DNA from: Candidatus Bathyarchaeota archaeon
Lineage (GTDB): Archaea; Thermoproteota; Bathyarchaeia; Bathyarchaeales; UBA233
Direction: 5' to 3'
Length of the DNA stretch: 22,398 nucleotides
Assembly (NCBI GenBank): GCA_025057795.1
Contig: JANXEP010000055.1
Coordinates: 1 to 22,398, forward strand
Shown here one piece after another: positions 6,547 to 13,675 of this stretch. The stretch's first letter is position 1. Each line of letters opens with the position of its first letter. The notes beneath the pieces were generated by a model that ran no database searches, was not told the DNA's origin, and saw nothing but the letters and a program-made list of their open reading frames with translations. Both the position numbers and the translations under genes were made by a program.

Positions 6547-8931
6547 TCATGTTTTGCCGAGGGCTTTTAGGATTTTTTCTGGAGTTATTGGGAGGTCGTC
6601 TATCCATTTTCCTATGGCGTTATATATTGCTGGGCCTAGGATCATGCTTAGGCTTGCTCCCACGGCTTCTGAGCAGCCGCACATTCCGTAGGCTCCGTAT
6701 GATAGGCCGGTTTCAACTATGTGCCACTCTATTTTTTCTACGTCGTTCATGAGCATGACGCCGTATGAGGTGAGGTTGTCGTTAAGCCTAACCCCCGTTA
6801 GGGGATCGTAGAATATGGCTTCCTGGTGGTTTCTGCCTAAGCCCATGTAGGCCCCGCCGTACTGTTGACCGTTCACTGCGTCGGGGTTAACGGCTTTGCC
6901 CACATCGTTGACGAGGACAACCTTTACCACATCAACTTTTCCAGTTTCGGGGTCAACCTCCACCTCTACAAAGTGGGCTTGTCGAACCATGCAAGGCGTT
7001 TCTTTGGGCCAAACCTCTCCCATAAACTGGTTGTCGCTCCAGACAAATATTTCAGCTGGGAAGCTTTCGGCGACCCTAACCACCGGAACCCTGTTTTCAG
7101 GGTTTGCCTTCTCGAATATCATGCTGTCTTTGATGTCTAACTCTTCAGGTCTTTTGCCCTTGAACGGGTCCAGTTGGGCTGCGTAGTTGAGGATTAGTTG
7201 TTTGGCTTTTCTCGCTGCCATTATGAGACATGGGGCGTTGCTCATTAACCCCTGCGAGCCGCCCATTGGGGCGCCGTAAAAACCGCGATCCTCGAAGGGA
7301 TAGTTTGCCACGTCTTCGATGCGCATTCCCATTTCATCCGCCACGAGTTGGCAATAGGTCGCTTCACGGTTCACGCCTCCCTCAGCATATTGCATCAAAA
7401 CTTCGACAGTTCCGTCAAAATTCACTTTTACACCCGCCGAGGGACCAGGAACAAAACTATGTTTAATGTTTGGAGTGTGGGTCCACTGTATAACCCCCAT
7501 AAACCCCATACCATGGTATTTTCCGTTGGGCAGTTTTTTAGCTCCTGGCGGATGCCACTTTTCATCCCAGCCAATCGCCTTCTTACCCACATCAATAACC
7601 TCCTTGAGGCTCCACCTTGAGGTGTCAAATCCCTGCGGTTTGGCTATGTGCTCGTAGACGTGCTTTATGCTGTGGCCTTCGCAGCCGTCGTTTTTTAGGG
7701 CTACCTCCGTCGGGTCCATGCCCAGCTCGGCGGCAACACGGTTGATAACATAGTTTACAATGTTGCAAGCTGGGGCACCATGCCTATAACATATTGTCAT
7801 CGGCCTATTCACGTATGGAATCTTTTCCTTAAAGCGGATGTTTGGGATGGCTGTGCCTTCCCAAAGTTTACTGCGGGCTTCATAGCCAAAAATGTCCTGG
7901 GCGTTCACTGCCGTGTGTTCCACTTCAACCGCTGTTATGGTGCCGTCGTTCTTGGCTCCTATTTTGAAGTGCATAGTGCCAAGCTGAAACTCTGCGCCGC
8001 GAAAAGTGGTGTAGTCGTCAAGAAGCTTTACCGGTCTTCCCAACTTTTTTGAAAGCATTACAGCCGTGGCTGCTATGGCATCTTGCTGCATCTGCAGAGA
8101 TGAGCCGCCAAACAAAGCCCCATGATAAGGCGTGTGAACAATAAGCCTATTCTCAGGTAGGTTCATATGCTTAATCAGCAACTCCTTAAACCACTCAATG
8201 TTTTGGCCTTGATACCAAACCTCGCAATAGTCCTCCAACCATCGGGCTACGGCAACACCTCCCTCAACACCTGCCCAAACGTCCTCCGCGCTTTTCCGGA
8301 TGGTGAACTCAATTATGTGGTCAGCCTCTCTGAAGCCAATCTCAACGTTGCCCCGTTCCCAGACATTCTGGGGAAACCTATAATTGCCATTAACATTATG
8401 CTCAGGCCACGTGGCTACAGCCCCAGGCTTCACAGCCTCATCCCAGTCCAAAATAAATGGGAGGCATTCCCAAACAGTGTCCTCCCTTACCAGCCTAAGG
8501 GCTTCGTCGCAAGCCTCCTCGTTTTCAGCCACGACAATGCAGCCCACAGGCTGGCCGTAAAAGTAGGCTTTTTCGCCTATATATGGAATGACGGTTCCAG
8601 GAATCATTGTTAGAAGCCTTCGCGCTGCGACGAGGAATCCCGCCCCCCAAGTGGGCCATCTGCCCTTAAACTCAGGGTCATCCCACCGCACCACGGCAAC
8701 AACTCCGGGAACTTTTTCAGCCCTATCAGTGTTTAGGCTTTTGATGCGTGTGTGCGCATAAGGCGCCAAAAGGGGTTTTGCATAAACCATCCCATGAAGG
8801 TATACGTCTCTACAGAAGACAGCCTTCCCAGAAGCCTTCGCCCTCGCGTCCTTCCGCAGCGTCCCCTTCTTACCTATATACCTCGCATCCTCAGGGGTTT
8901 TCCAAAGCCACCATCTCTTATCTTCAACCAT
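6547..8931 (-). CDS. Xanthine dehydrogenase-family molybdopterin-binding catalytic subunit (first paralog)
   Basis: A 794-residue large subunit of the xanthine dehydrogenase/aldehyde oxidase (Mo-MCD) family. The N-terminal domain has KASGKAVFCRDVYLHGMVYA and the usual FYGQPVGCIVVAENEEACDEA. The molybdopterin domains follow, with ICYRHGAP in the conserved Arg loop and the probable catalytic Glu at about 755 in MCGCSEAVGAS. The family hydroxylates carbon centres with water and passes electrons to [2Fe-2S] clusters. No CoxL-type AYRCSFR motif is present. The ATG at 8931 is preferred to a GTG at 8973, because a TATA-like element (8973-8980) overlaps the longer start and AGGGA lies upstream of 8931. 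The gene is divergent from the small-subunit gene at 9143 and presumably shares that subunit. Substrate unknown. Confidence 0.88.
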   Translation of the reverse strand: MVEDKRWWLWKTPEDARYIGKKGTLRKDARAKASGKAVFCRDVYLHGMVYAKPLLAPYAHTRIKSLNTDRAEKVPGVVAVVRWDDPEFKGRWPTWGAGFLVAARRLLTMIPGTVIPYIGEKAYFYGQPVGCIVVAENEEACDEALRLVREDTVWECLPFILDWDEAVKPGAVATWPEHNVNGNYRFPQNVWERGNVEIGFREADHIIEFTIRKSAEDVWAGVEGGVAVARWLEDYCEVWYQGQNIEWFKELLIKHMNLPENRLIVHTPYHGALFGGSSLQMQQDAIAATAVMLSKKLGRPVKLLDDYTTFRGAEFQLGTMHFKIGAKNDGTITAVEVEHTAVNAQDIFGYEARSKLWEGTAIPNIRFKEKIPYVNRPMTICYRHGAPACNIVNYVINRVAAELGMDPTEVALKNDGCEGHSIKHVYEHIAKPQGFDTSRWSLKEVIDVGKKAIGWDEKWHPPGAKKLPNGKYHGMGFMGVIQWTHTPNIKHSFVPGPSAGVKVNFDGTVEVLMQYAEGGVNREATYCQLVADEMGMRIEDVANYPFEDRGFYGAPMGGSQGLMSNAPCLIMAARKAKQLILNYAAQLDPFKGKRPEELDIKDSMIFEKANPENRVPVVRVAESFPAEIFVWSDNQFMGEVWPKETPCMVRQAHFVEVEVDPETGKVDVVKVVLVNDVGKAVNPDAVNGQQYGGAYMGLGRNHQEAIFYDPLTGVRLNDNLTSYGVMLMNDVEKIEWHIVETGLSYGAYGMCGCSEAVGASLSMILGPAIYNAIGKWIDDLPITPEKILKALGKT
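7511..7560 (-). repeat. 50-bp block identical to 11016-11065 in the paralog
   Basis: Read on the minus strand, these 50 bases are identical to plus-strand 11016-11065. The block encodes KWHPPGAKKLPNGKYHG. The surrounding coding sequence is far more diverged, and both edges are sharp. Confidence 0.9.
7675..7749 (-). repeat. 75-bp block identical to 10830-10904 in the paralog
   Basis: Read on the minus strand, these 75 bases are identical to plus-strand 10830-10904, including all third codon positions. The block encodes VINRVAAELGMDPTEVALKN plus DGCEG. The flanks diverge at once. Confidence 0.92.
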
Positions 8932-8972
8932 CTTGTTCCCTAACTCCGGTAATATGCTGTGCACGCACACCA

Positions 8973-8980
8973 CATAAAAC
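8973..8980 (-). promoter_or_regulatory. TATA-like element for the first catalytic-subunit gene
   Basis: On the minus strand this reads GTTTTATG. It would place transcription start near 8950, leaving about 20 nt before the ATG at 8931. The bases between contain GGAGTTAGGGA as possible ribosome site. Confidence 0.4.
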
Positions 8981-9086
8981 TTTTTGACTTGGGGTTCCGC
9001 CGCATTGCCTTAGAAAACAAGAATCGTAGTTAGGCAGCTTACGCCTATCCGAGAGGGTTACTGCGGCTTTTCTGGGCGAACGCTAA

Positions 9087-9094
9087 TTTTTTAT
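9087..9094 (+). promoter_or_regulatory. TATA-like element for the [2Fe-2S] subunit operon
   Basis: TTTTTTAT within CTAATTTTTTATCT lies about 50 bp upstream of the GTG at 9143. Transcription would start near 9117, before the strong ribosome site GGGAGGG (9128-9134). Confidence 0.4.
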
Positions 9095-9142
9095 CTCCAT
9101 ATTTGTTAATGCGAGTTTATCGGTGCTGGGAGGGCAAACGTT

Positions 9143-9601
9143 GTGAAGTTTAATGTGAATGGGAAGCCATACGAGGTTGATGTTAAGCCAAACTGGTCGC
9201 TTTGGCAGGTTCTCCGTGAAAAATTGGGCGTAACTTCGGTTAAAAACATGTGCGAGGGGGAGGGCGTTTGTGGGAGCTGCACCGTCATATTGGACGGTAG
9301 GCCCGTGCTTTCATGTTTGACCTTGGCTGTGGACTGTGAGGGCAAAAACATCGAGACCTTGGAGGGCATTGTGGCGTCTGGACACCCCATAGTTGAGGCG
9401 TACCTCAATAACCCTACGTATCAATGTGGTTATTGCACGCCCGGTTTTGTGGTTACGGCGAAGGCGCTTTTGGATAAGGTGCCAAACCCGACGGTCAAAG
9501 ACATTATAGAGGCGTTGAGCGGCAACATATGCAGATGTGGAACCTATCCAGGGCATATAAGCGCAGTTCTCGAAGCGGCTAAAAAGCTTGGGGGAAAATG
9601 A
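9143..9601 (+). CDS. [2Fe-2S] subunit of a xanthine dehydrogenase-family enzyme
   Basis: A 152-residue two-cluster iron-sulfur subunit, the normal length for this family. The plant-ferredoxin-type cluster is bound by C37, C43, C46 and C58 (CEGEGVCGSC, then SC). The second cluster is in the helical domain at C95, C98, C130 and C132 (CGYCTPGF, NICRCGTYPG). The spacing between the first two cysteines is C-x5-C, one residue longer than the common C-x4-C. The GTG start at 9143 has GGGAGGG 8 nt upstream. Its TGA at 9599-9601 lies 4 nt before the preferred start of the catalytic-subunit gene, indicating translational coupling. It should carry electrons from the molybdenum site of one or both neighbouring catalytic subunits. 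No FAD subunit gene is adjacent, so the electron acceptor is unknown. Confidence 0.93.
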   Translation: MKFNVNGKPYEVDVKPNWSLWQVLREKLGVTSVKNMCEGEGVCGSCTVILDGRPVLSCLTLAVDCEGKNIETLEGIVASGHPIVEAYLNNPTYQCGYCTPGFVVTAKALLDKVPNPTVKDIIEALSGNICRCGTYPGHISAVLEAAKKLGGK

Positions 9602-9605
9602 TAAA

Positions 9606-12047
9606 ATGGTAGATGAACGTAGAATAAGGAAGCCGCTTAAAGAGAACCCGCTCTTCACATTTACCGTGCGCGGTTTTCCCGAAGACCCCGAATTTAGGGT
9701 TGTGGGAAGGGATGTACCCCCAAAAGACTGGGAGAAAGTGGTCGGCAAAGCAGCATACGTTTCAGACGTGATGCTTCCAGGCATGTTATATGCTAAATGG
9801 TACTTGTCGCCTCACGCTCATGCCAAAGCCAAAAAAGTCGACGTCGGCGAGGCTAAAGCGCTTCCAGGCGTGGTGGACGTGCTTGTCTGCGGCGACCCAG
9901 ACTTGGCCTGGAGCGGCCACAGGGAGGGGATAGGCAGCGCAGGCGAACACTATCATGCAACTGCGCCGTATCTAAGCGAACTTTGGGACTTTGTGCTACC
10001 GTCTGAGGCTGTTCGCGAGGGACAGCCTGTCGCGGTTGCCGTCTGCGGGGAAAGCCCAGAGTTATGCGACGAAGCGTTAAAGCTTGTTAAGATAGAGTGG
10101 GAAGAGCTACCCTTCATACTTTCTGAGGATGAAGCCTTAAAACCCGACGCGCCCATAACGCAGCATTTCAGAAAACTTGAAAACAACGCGATCCCGCCGG
10201 ACACGCCTTCCATGCGCCCCGTGCATCCCACGCCGCCGCGGGGCAACATAGAAGAGGGATTTAGAAACGCTGACAAAGTGGTTGAGTGGAAGGTTCAAAG
10301 GAGGGACACAACTTCTGCTATGGCCGAATCCTACAGCGCTATTGCCATGTGGAAGGGCGACGAGCTGCACGTATGGGCCAGAGGCCACAAACCCCTCCAG
10401 ACAGCCGTCTGGCTTAACTGGATGCTCGGCATAGAAGAAAGCAAAATCAGATTCCACGTAACCTACCACGGAGCCGACTTTGGGGGAATATGCTGGACTG
10501 GAATGTGCCACACCCCTGTGCTTTTGGCGGCTATATTCGCAAAGAGAACCGGAAGGCCTGTAAAGGTGCTCGCCGAGTTCACTCCGTTCTATATAGTCGG
10601 AGAAGAAAGAGGCCTCTACAACTTCAAAGTTGGATTCAAGAAGGATGGAACAATCACGGCGGTTGAAGTAAAAACCATCGGCTCGCTTGCTGAGCAGGCT
10701 CCCACAGAGAAACTAAGCGCAGCCACATCCATCAAGAGCATATACGGCGAAAACATGCGCGCCTACGTGAATACCGGACCTGTAATCTGTTATAGGCATG
10801 GCACCCAAAACACGCTGGTCTTCAACGAAGTTATCAACCGTGTTGCCGCCGAGCTGGGCATGGACCCGACGGAGGTAGCCCTAAAAAACGACGGCTGCGA
10901 AGGCGAACCCATGCACCCAGTCATGGATCAAATTAAAAAGCAGAAAGGGTTCCCCCTTAGAGACAGCCTTAAAGAGTGTATAGAAGCTGGTAAGAGGGCG
11001 ATTGGTTGGGAGGCGAAGTGGCATCCGCCAGGAGCTAAAAAACTGCCCAACGGAAAATACCATGGACTCGGTTTTGGGGTTTGCCATCAATGGCAGGTTC
11101 TTCCAGGAAACCCTTCAGTCTCCGCGGCTTGCGTCATTCGGGGCGACGGGACAGCAGTCGTCATGGGGCGAATTTTTGATATTCTTGGTGCAAAAACCCC
11201 TATATGCCAAGTTTTCGCCGAGGAGTCTGGTCTTCGCTATGAGGATGTTTCACTAAATACAGACTGCGACATCGACTTGTTTGAGCCTGGGGGAAGCTTA
11301 TCAACAGCCTGCACAAACACCTCTATAATGGTGGAGTTGGGGAGAAAAGTTAAGCAGAGAATCCTCGAAATAGCTGTAGCCACCAGATTCTTTAAAGGGA
11401 AAAGAATCGAAGAGCTCGAAATCAGAGAAAGCATAATCTACGAGAAAGCGAACCCTGAAAACAAGCGAACCGTTGCCGAAGTGATGCAAGAGTTTGGAGG
11501 CGCCCCAAATTTTGGCGCCATGTGGGAGTCAAACATCATGGCCCGCACCCTTGTGGTGGCATCGGGCATAACCGTGTCTAAGCCACCGCCATTCTACATT
11601 TTCGCGAGGCAAGCCCACTTTGTGGAGGTTGAGGTGGACCCTGAGACTGGAGAAATTGAAATAAAAAAGGCTGTGGTTGTGAATGATGTGGGGAGGGTTA
11701 TTAACCCCCGAGGGGTTGTAGGCCAACAATTTGGCGGCTGCTACTTCGGCGTGGAGAGGGAAAAATGGCAGGAGAAAGTCTACGACCCGCTTACGGGGGT
11801 TGTGCTCAACAACAACCATGTATTCTACCCAACCTTCACCATGGCCGACATATTCCCCGTTGACTGCATTGCCGTTGAATGTGGCTTAGGCTACAATGTT
11901 TACGGGTCATGCGGCATCGGCGAAAACGTCGGCACGGTTTGGGCTACCGGACCCCTGAAAAGCGCAGTCTACAATGCCATAGGAAAATGGATAGATGAGC
12001 ACCCCCTAACCCCTGACAGAGTGCTAAAAGCCCTAGGCAAAATATGA
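9606..12047 (+). CDS. Xanthine dehydrogenase-family molybdopterin-binding catalytic subunit (second paralog)
   Basis: An 813-residue large subunit, paralogous to the minus-strand gene at 6547-8931. The N-terminal domain has KVVGKAAYVSDVMLPGMLYA and EGQPVAVAVCGESPELCDEA. The Mo domains carry ICYRHGTQN and the probable catalytic Glu at about 773 in GSCGIGENVG. Where many relatives have a GGGFG-type loop, this one has YHGADFGGICW. The ATG at 9606 follows the small-subunit stop by 4 nt and has GGGGGA (9590-9595) upstream; a TTG at 9588 would add six residues inside the previous gene and is less likely. It forms an operon with the [2Fe-2S] subunit. Blocks of 75 and 50 bp are identical to the paralog, suggesting gene conversion. 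Substrate unknown; the family includes oxidases of purines, aldehydes, N-heterocycles and aromatic acyl-CoAs. Confidence 0.9.
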   Translation: MVDERRIRKPLKENPLFTFTVRGFPEDPEFRVVGRDVPPKDWEKVVGKAAYVSDVMLPGMLYAKWYLSPHAHAKAKKVDVGEAKALPGVVDVLVCGDPDLAWSGHREGIGSAGEHYHATAPYLSELWDFVLPSEAVREGQPVAVAVCGESPELCDEALKLVKIEWEELPFILSEDEALKPDAPITQHFRKLENNAIPPDTPSMRPVHPTPPRGNIEEGFRNADKVVEWKVQRRDTTSAMAESYSAIAMWKGDELHVWARGHKPLQTAVWLNWMLGIEESKIRFHVTYHGADFGGICWTGMCHTPVLLAAIFAKRTGRPVKVLAEFTPFYIVGEERGLYNFKVGFKKDGTITAVEVKTIGSLAEQAPTEKLSAATSIKSIYGENMRAYVNTGPVICYRHGTQNTLVFNEVINRVAAELGMDPTEVALKNDGCEGEPMHPVMDQIKKQKGFPLRDSLKECIEAGKRAIGWEAKWHPPGAKKLPNGKYHGLGFGVCHQWQVLPGNPSVSAACVIRGDGTAVVMGRIFDILGAKTPICQVFAEESGLRYEDVSLNTDCDIDLFEPGGSLSTACTNTSIMVELGRKVKQRILEIAVATRFFKGKRIEELEIRESIIYEKANPENKRTVAEVMQEFGGAPNFGAMWESNIMARTLVVASGITVSKPPPFYIFARQAHFVEVEVDPETGEIEIKKAVVVNDVGRVINPRGVVGQQFGGCYFGVEREKWQEKVYDPLTGVVLNNNHVFYPTFTMADIFPVDCIAVECGLGYNVYGSCGIGENVGTVWATGPLKSAVYNAIGKWIDEHPLTPDRVLKALGKI
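10830..10904 (+). repeat. 75-bp block identical (inverted) to 7675-7749
   Basis: Perfect match to the reverse complement of 7675-7749, from GTTATCAACCGTG to GGCTGCGAAGGC. It lies at the equivalent place in the paralogous gene. Confidence 0.92.
11016..11065 (+). repeat. 50-bp block identical (inverted) to 7511-7560
   Basis: Perfect match to the reverse complement of 7511-7560, from AAGTGGCATCCG to AATACCATGG. The roughly 20 bases before it (GTAAGAGGGCGATTGG) are also nearly the same in both genes. Confidence 0.9.
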
Positions 12048-12077
12048 TTTGGGTTAAAGCAGTTTTCCCGAAACCCA

Positions 12078-12085
12078 TTTATTTC
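12078..12085 (+). promoter_or_regulatory. TATA box of the small CxC-tail gene
   Basis: TTTATTTC, preceded by AAACCCA, lies 25-32 bp upstream of the ATG at 12110. This is the distance expected for a leaderless archaeal transcript, and no Shine-Dalgarno sequence precedes that ATG. Confidence 0.45.
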
Positions 12086-12109
12086 ACCCTCCTTGTTGAC
12101 AGTACTTGT

Positions 12110-12340
12110 ATGAACCCCAAAGAGAAGCTTGAAACTGTTAAAGCAAAATACAAAAAACTCATGAGGGAAGGCGTTGGAGACCTCTTAGCCCTAAAAACTG
12201 AAGTGCAGAAACTCCTAGAAGAGGCAAAATCCGACGGTGCTCTTGATATAAGCGAAGAACTGGAAGAAATCCTCATAGACCTATCCTTCACAATCGAAGA
12301 GACAAAATGCAAATGCCACAACACAAAATGCCGATGCTAA
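12110..12340 (+). CDS. Small helical protein with a CxC-x4-CxC tail
   Basis: A 76-residue hypothetical protein I cannot assign to a family. Residues 1-62 are charged and look like two or three helices (KLETVKAKYKKLMREG, ALKTEVQKLLEEAK). The C-terminus ends in CKCHNTKCRC, with C67, C69, C74, C76 and H70, which could bind a metal ion. The ATG at 12110 is preferred to one at 12044, which would lie inside the preceding gene and add a hydrophobic stretch with no counterpart in the rest. A TATA box at 12078-12085 fits a leaderless start at 12110. It lies between the molybdenum enzyme operon and the serine tRNAs and seems to be its own transcript. It may be a metal chaperone or a structural zinc-binding protein; this is a guess. 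Confidence 0.65.
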   Translation: MNPKEKLETVKAKYKKLMREGVGDLLALKTEVQKLLEEAKSDGALDISEELEEILIDLSFTIEETKCKCHNTKCRC

Positions 12341-12398
12341 GCCCTCAGCCCAGACCGGCCACCACCCAAAAGTTTCAAACGTGAACAGCAGACAAAGA

Positions 12399-12406
12399 TT
12401 TAAAAT
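12399..12406 (+). promoter_or_regulatory. TATA box of tRNA-Ser(UGA)
   Basis: TTTAAAAT lies 28-35 bp upstream of the first base of the tRNA, with AAAG just before it as a possible BRE. Confidence 0.5.
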
Positions 12407-12433
12407 GCAATTTTTCTAAAAGTGTTTGAACAT

Positions 12434-12539
12434 GCCGGGATGGCGGAGTGGATAACGCGCAGGCCTTGAGACTTTGAAGGTTATGCCGGAAAGCCTGTGG
12501 CCCGTTTGGGCCGCGTGGGTTCAAATCCCACTCCCGGCG
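12434..12539 (+). tRNA. tRNA-Ser (anticodon UGA) with a 21-nt intron
   Basis: The acceptor stem pairs GCCGGGA (12434-12440) with TCCCGGC (12532-12538), and the discriminator base is G12539. The anticodon stem is CAGGC (12460-12464) with GCCTG (12493-12497). The loop reads C-T-TGA-G, with the anticodon at 12467-12469, then an insert of about 21 nt (12471-12491) at the canonical 37/38 position, then A12492. The long variable arm (GGCCCGTTTGGGCC) and the T arm GTGGGTTCAAATCCCAC fit a class II serine tRNA. The CCA end is not encoded. The exact splice site can slide by one base, and I could not draw a perfect bulge-helix-bulge. Confidence 0.88.
12471..12491 (+). other. Intron of tRNA-Ser(UGA)
   Basis: These 21 nt interrupt the anticodon loop between positions 37 and 38, the usual place for archaeal tRNA introns. 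Removing them gives a normal seven-base loop. It should be cut by the archaeal splicing endonuclease. Confidence 0.75.
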
Positions 12540-12669
12540 CCTCCAAAATCGCCATGCATGAACCTCATCAACAAAACATTCGAAGATTTAGTATAAGCCT
12601 TGGAAAAAGCTTATCCAACAGAAAACCCTAAAGCTTTCTTGTCGGAAGGCATCTTTCTCAGAGAAAGGT

Positions 12670-12758
12670 GCGGGGTTGCCCTAGCCTGGTAGGGGGCAGG
12701 CCTGCTAAGCCTGTGGTCCTTTTGGGCCGCGCGGGTTCAAATCCCGCACCCCGCGCCA
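12670..12758 (+). tRNA. tRNA-Ser (anticodon GCU), CCA encoded
   Basis: The acceptor stem pairs GCGGGGT (12670-12676) with ACCCCGC (12748-12754). The discriminator is G12755 and CCA is encoded at 12756-12758. The anticodon stem CAGGC/GCCTG encloses the seven-base loop CTGCTAA, with GCT at 12704-12706. It has a long variable arm (GGTCCTTTTGGGCC) and T arm GCGGGTTCAAATCCCGC. There is no intron. It lies 130 bp after tRNA-Ser(UGA); I see no gene in the gap between them. Confidence 0.93.
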
Positions 12759-12803
12759 AGATATTGCTGAAACTGTGGAGCGTAACGCTTTTTGTTGAAT
12801 TTC

Positions 12804-12850
12804 GATTCAGAATTAAAAATATTATAATTTTTGGATTCTGAACTAAAAAT
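12804..12850 (+). promoter_or_regulatory. Direct repeats upstream of the archaellum operon, possible regulator site
   Basis: GATTCAGAATTAAAAAT (12804-12820) and GATTCTGAACTAAAAAT (12834-12850) match at 15 of 17 positions and start 30 bp apart. They end 30 bp before the TATA box. The sequence AATTTCGATTCA (12798-12809) recurs exactly, inverted, at 20479-20490 upstream of the second archaellin pair. Confidence 0.55.
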
Positions 12851-12880
12851 TTTACAAATACTGATCTCGGTTTCATATAA

Positions 12881-12888
12881 CTTAAATG
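12881..12888 (+). promoter_or_regulatory. TATA box of the archaellum operon
   Basis: CTTAAATG, within TTTCATATAACTTAAATG, would direct a start near 12911, leaving a leader of about 27 nt with a ribosome site GGAG (12929-12932). The promoter upstream of 20572 has a very similar TTTCATAACACTTAATAT. Confidence 0.55.
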
Positions 12889-12937
12889 TAAATTGTGAAT
12901 TCGTATAATAAATCAGCTGTGTTTGTGTGGAGTTAAA

Positions 12938-13672
12938 ATGTCAAAGAGTGAAGACAAGCCTGAAAATAAAGCGCAGAGCGAGAAGCCAGAGGCGGAGAGG
13001 AAGGAGATTGAAAAGATAAGGTCTGACGTTGACAGGTTATCGCAGGAATTGAGGACAGCGGTGGATGAGCTTAAAAAATCTATTGTGGATATTCGCTCTG
13101 CCGTAAGTGAAATTGAAAATCCCTTTAACCTTTTAAGGGCTGTCGCAAGCGAAAAAGATTTGGAAAAACTGAATAGTGAAAGGCTGCCTTCTGGGGTTAA
13201 ATCGCTGTTTTTGGGGAAACCTGAAAAGGAAGAAGAGGAGGTGAAAAAAGCTGAAGAGAAACCCCCAGAACCCCAGATTTTAGAGGAAAAAGCTTTAGCT
13301 TTGGAAACTAAGCCTGAGAGGGAGCTGCCTCCCCCTATCCCGCGTGAACATGATTTGCAGTCCTCAAGGGTGGCTTACTTGGACTGGGTATGGTCTCTTC
13401 TCGATTTAGGGTTTTCGTCAGACGATATAAATCAGCTTGCCCAATCCTATGAGCGTTTGGGCTTTTTGCCGCAGGGTTCCAGCGAGCAGGTTTATTCCTT
13501 GGCAGTGGCAGCTGAAAAGGCCAAGTCCAAGGGACTTTCCATGAGTAAACTGTTGTTGAACATGTATGAGGCGTCGCTGATTTCAGGAATGAGAATAGGC
13601 ATAGAGGACATGAAACGGCTTATTTCAATAGCGGAAAAAGGGCTTAAGAAATCAAACGATGAAAAGGGTTAA
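12938..13672 (+). CDS. Archaellum accessory protein, FlaC/D/E-like
   Basis: A 244-residue soluble protein. Residues about 15-62 form a charged coiled coil (EIEKIRSDVDRLSQEL and on), followed by EIENPFNLL, which recalls the ENPF signature of FlaC/FlaD proteins. A low-complexity Glu/Pro/Lys linker follows (about 95-135). The C-terminal domain (about 143-240) has YLDWVWSLLDLGFSSDDIN and YERLGFLPQG, in the style of the FlaD/E domain. Such proteins link the archaellum motor to the chemotaxis system in Euryarchaeota. FlaX, which sits in this operon place in Sulfolobus, has a membrane helix; this protein has none. ATG 12938 with GGAG six bases upstream is preferred to a TTG at 12923. It is the first gene of the operon, with three bases to arlG. 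Confidence 0.72.
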   Translation: MSKSEDKPENKAQSEKPEAERKEIEKIRSDVDRLSQELRTAVDELKKSIVDIRSAVSEIENPFNLLRAVASEKDLEKLNSERLPSGVKSLFLGKPEKEEEEVKKAEEKPPEPQILEEKALALETKPERELPPPIPREHDLQSSRVAYLDWVWSLLDLGFSSDDINQLAQSYERLGFLPQGSSEQVYSLAVAAEKAKSKGLSMSKLLLNMYEASLISGMRIGIEDMKRLISIAEKGLKKSNDEKG

Positions 13673-13675
13673 GCC

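Noticed and set aside
8932..8973. GTG start extending the first catalytic subunit by 14 residues
   Set aside because: A TATA-like element overlaps it and the added residues do not resemble the family; ATG 8931 is preferred, though not proven.
7511..11065. Inverted identical blocks as ends of a transposon
   Set aside because: The blocks lie inside coding sequence at equivalent places of paralogs. No transposase or target duplication is seen, so gene conversion is a better explanation.
12044..12109. Upstream ATG of the small CxC-tail gene
   Set aside because: It overlaps the end of the preceding gene and has no ribosome site, and a TATA box lies between it and the ATG at 12110.
12658..12876. 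Open frame on the minus strand with GAGFEPARPKRTTG
   Set aside because: It runs antisense across tRNA-Ser(GCU). This peptide is the well-known false protein made by reading serine or leucine tRNA genes backwards.
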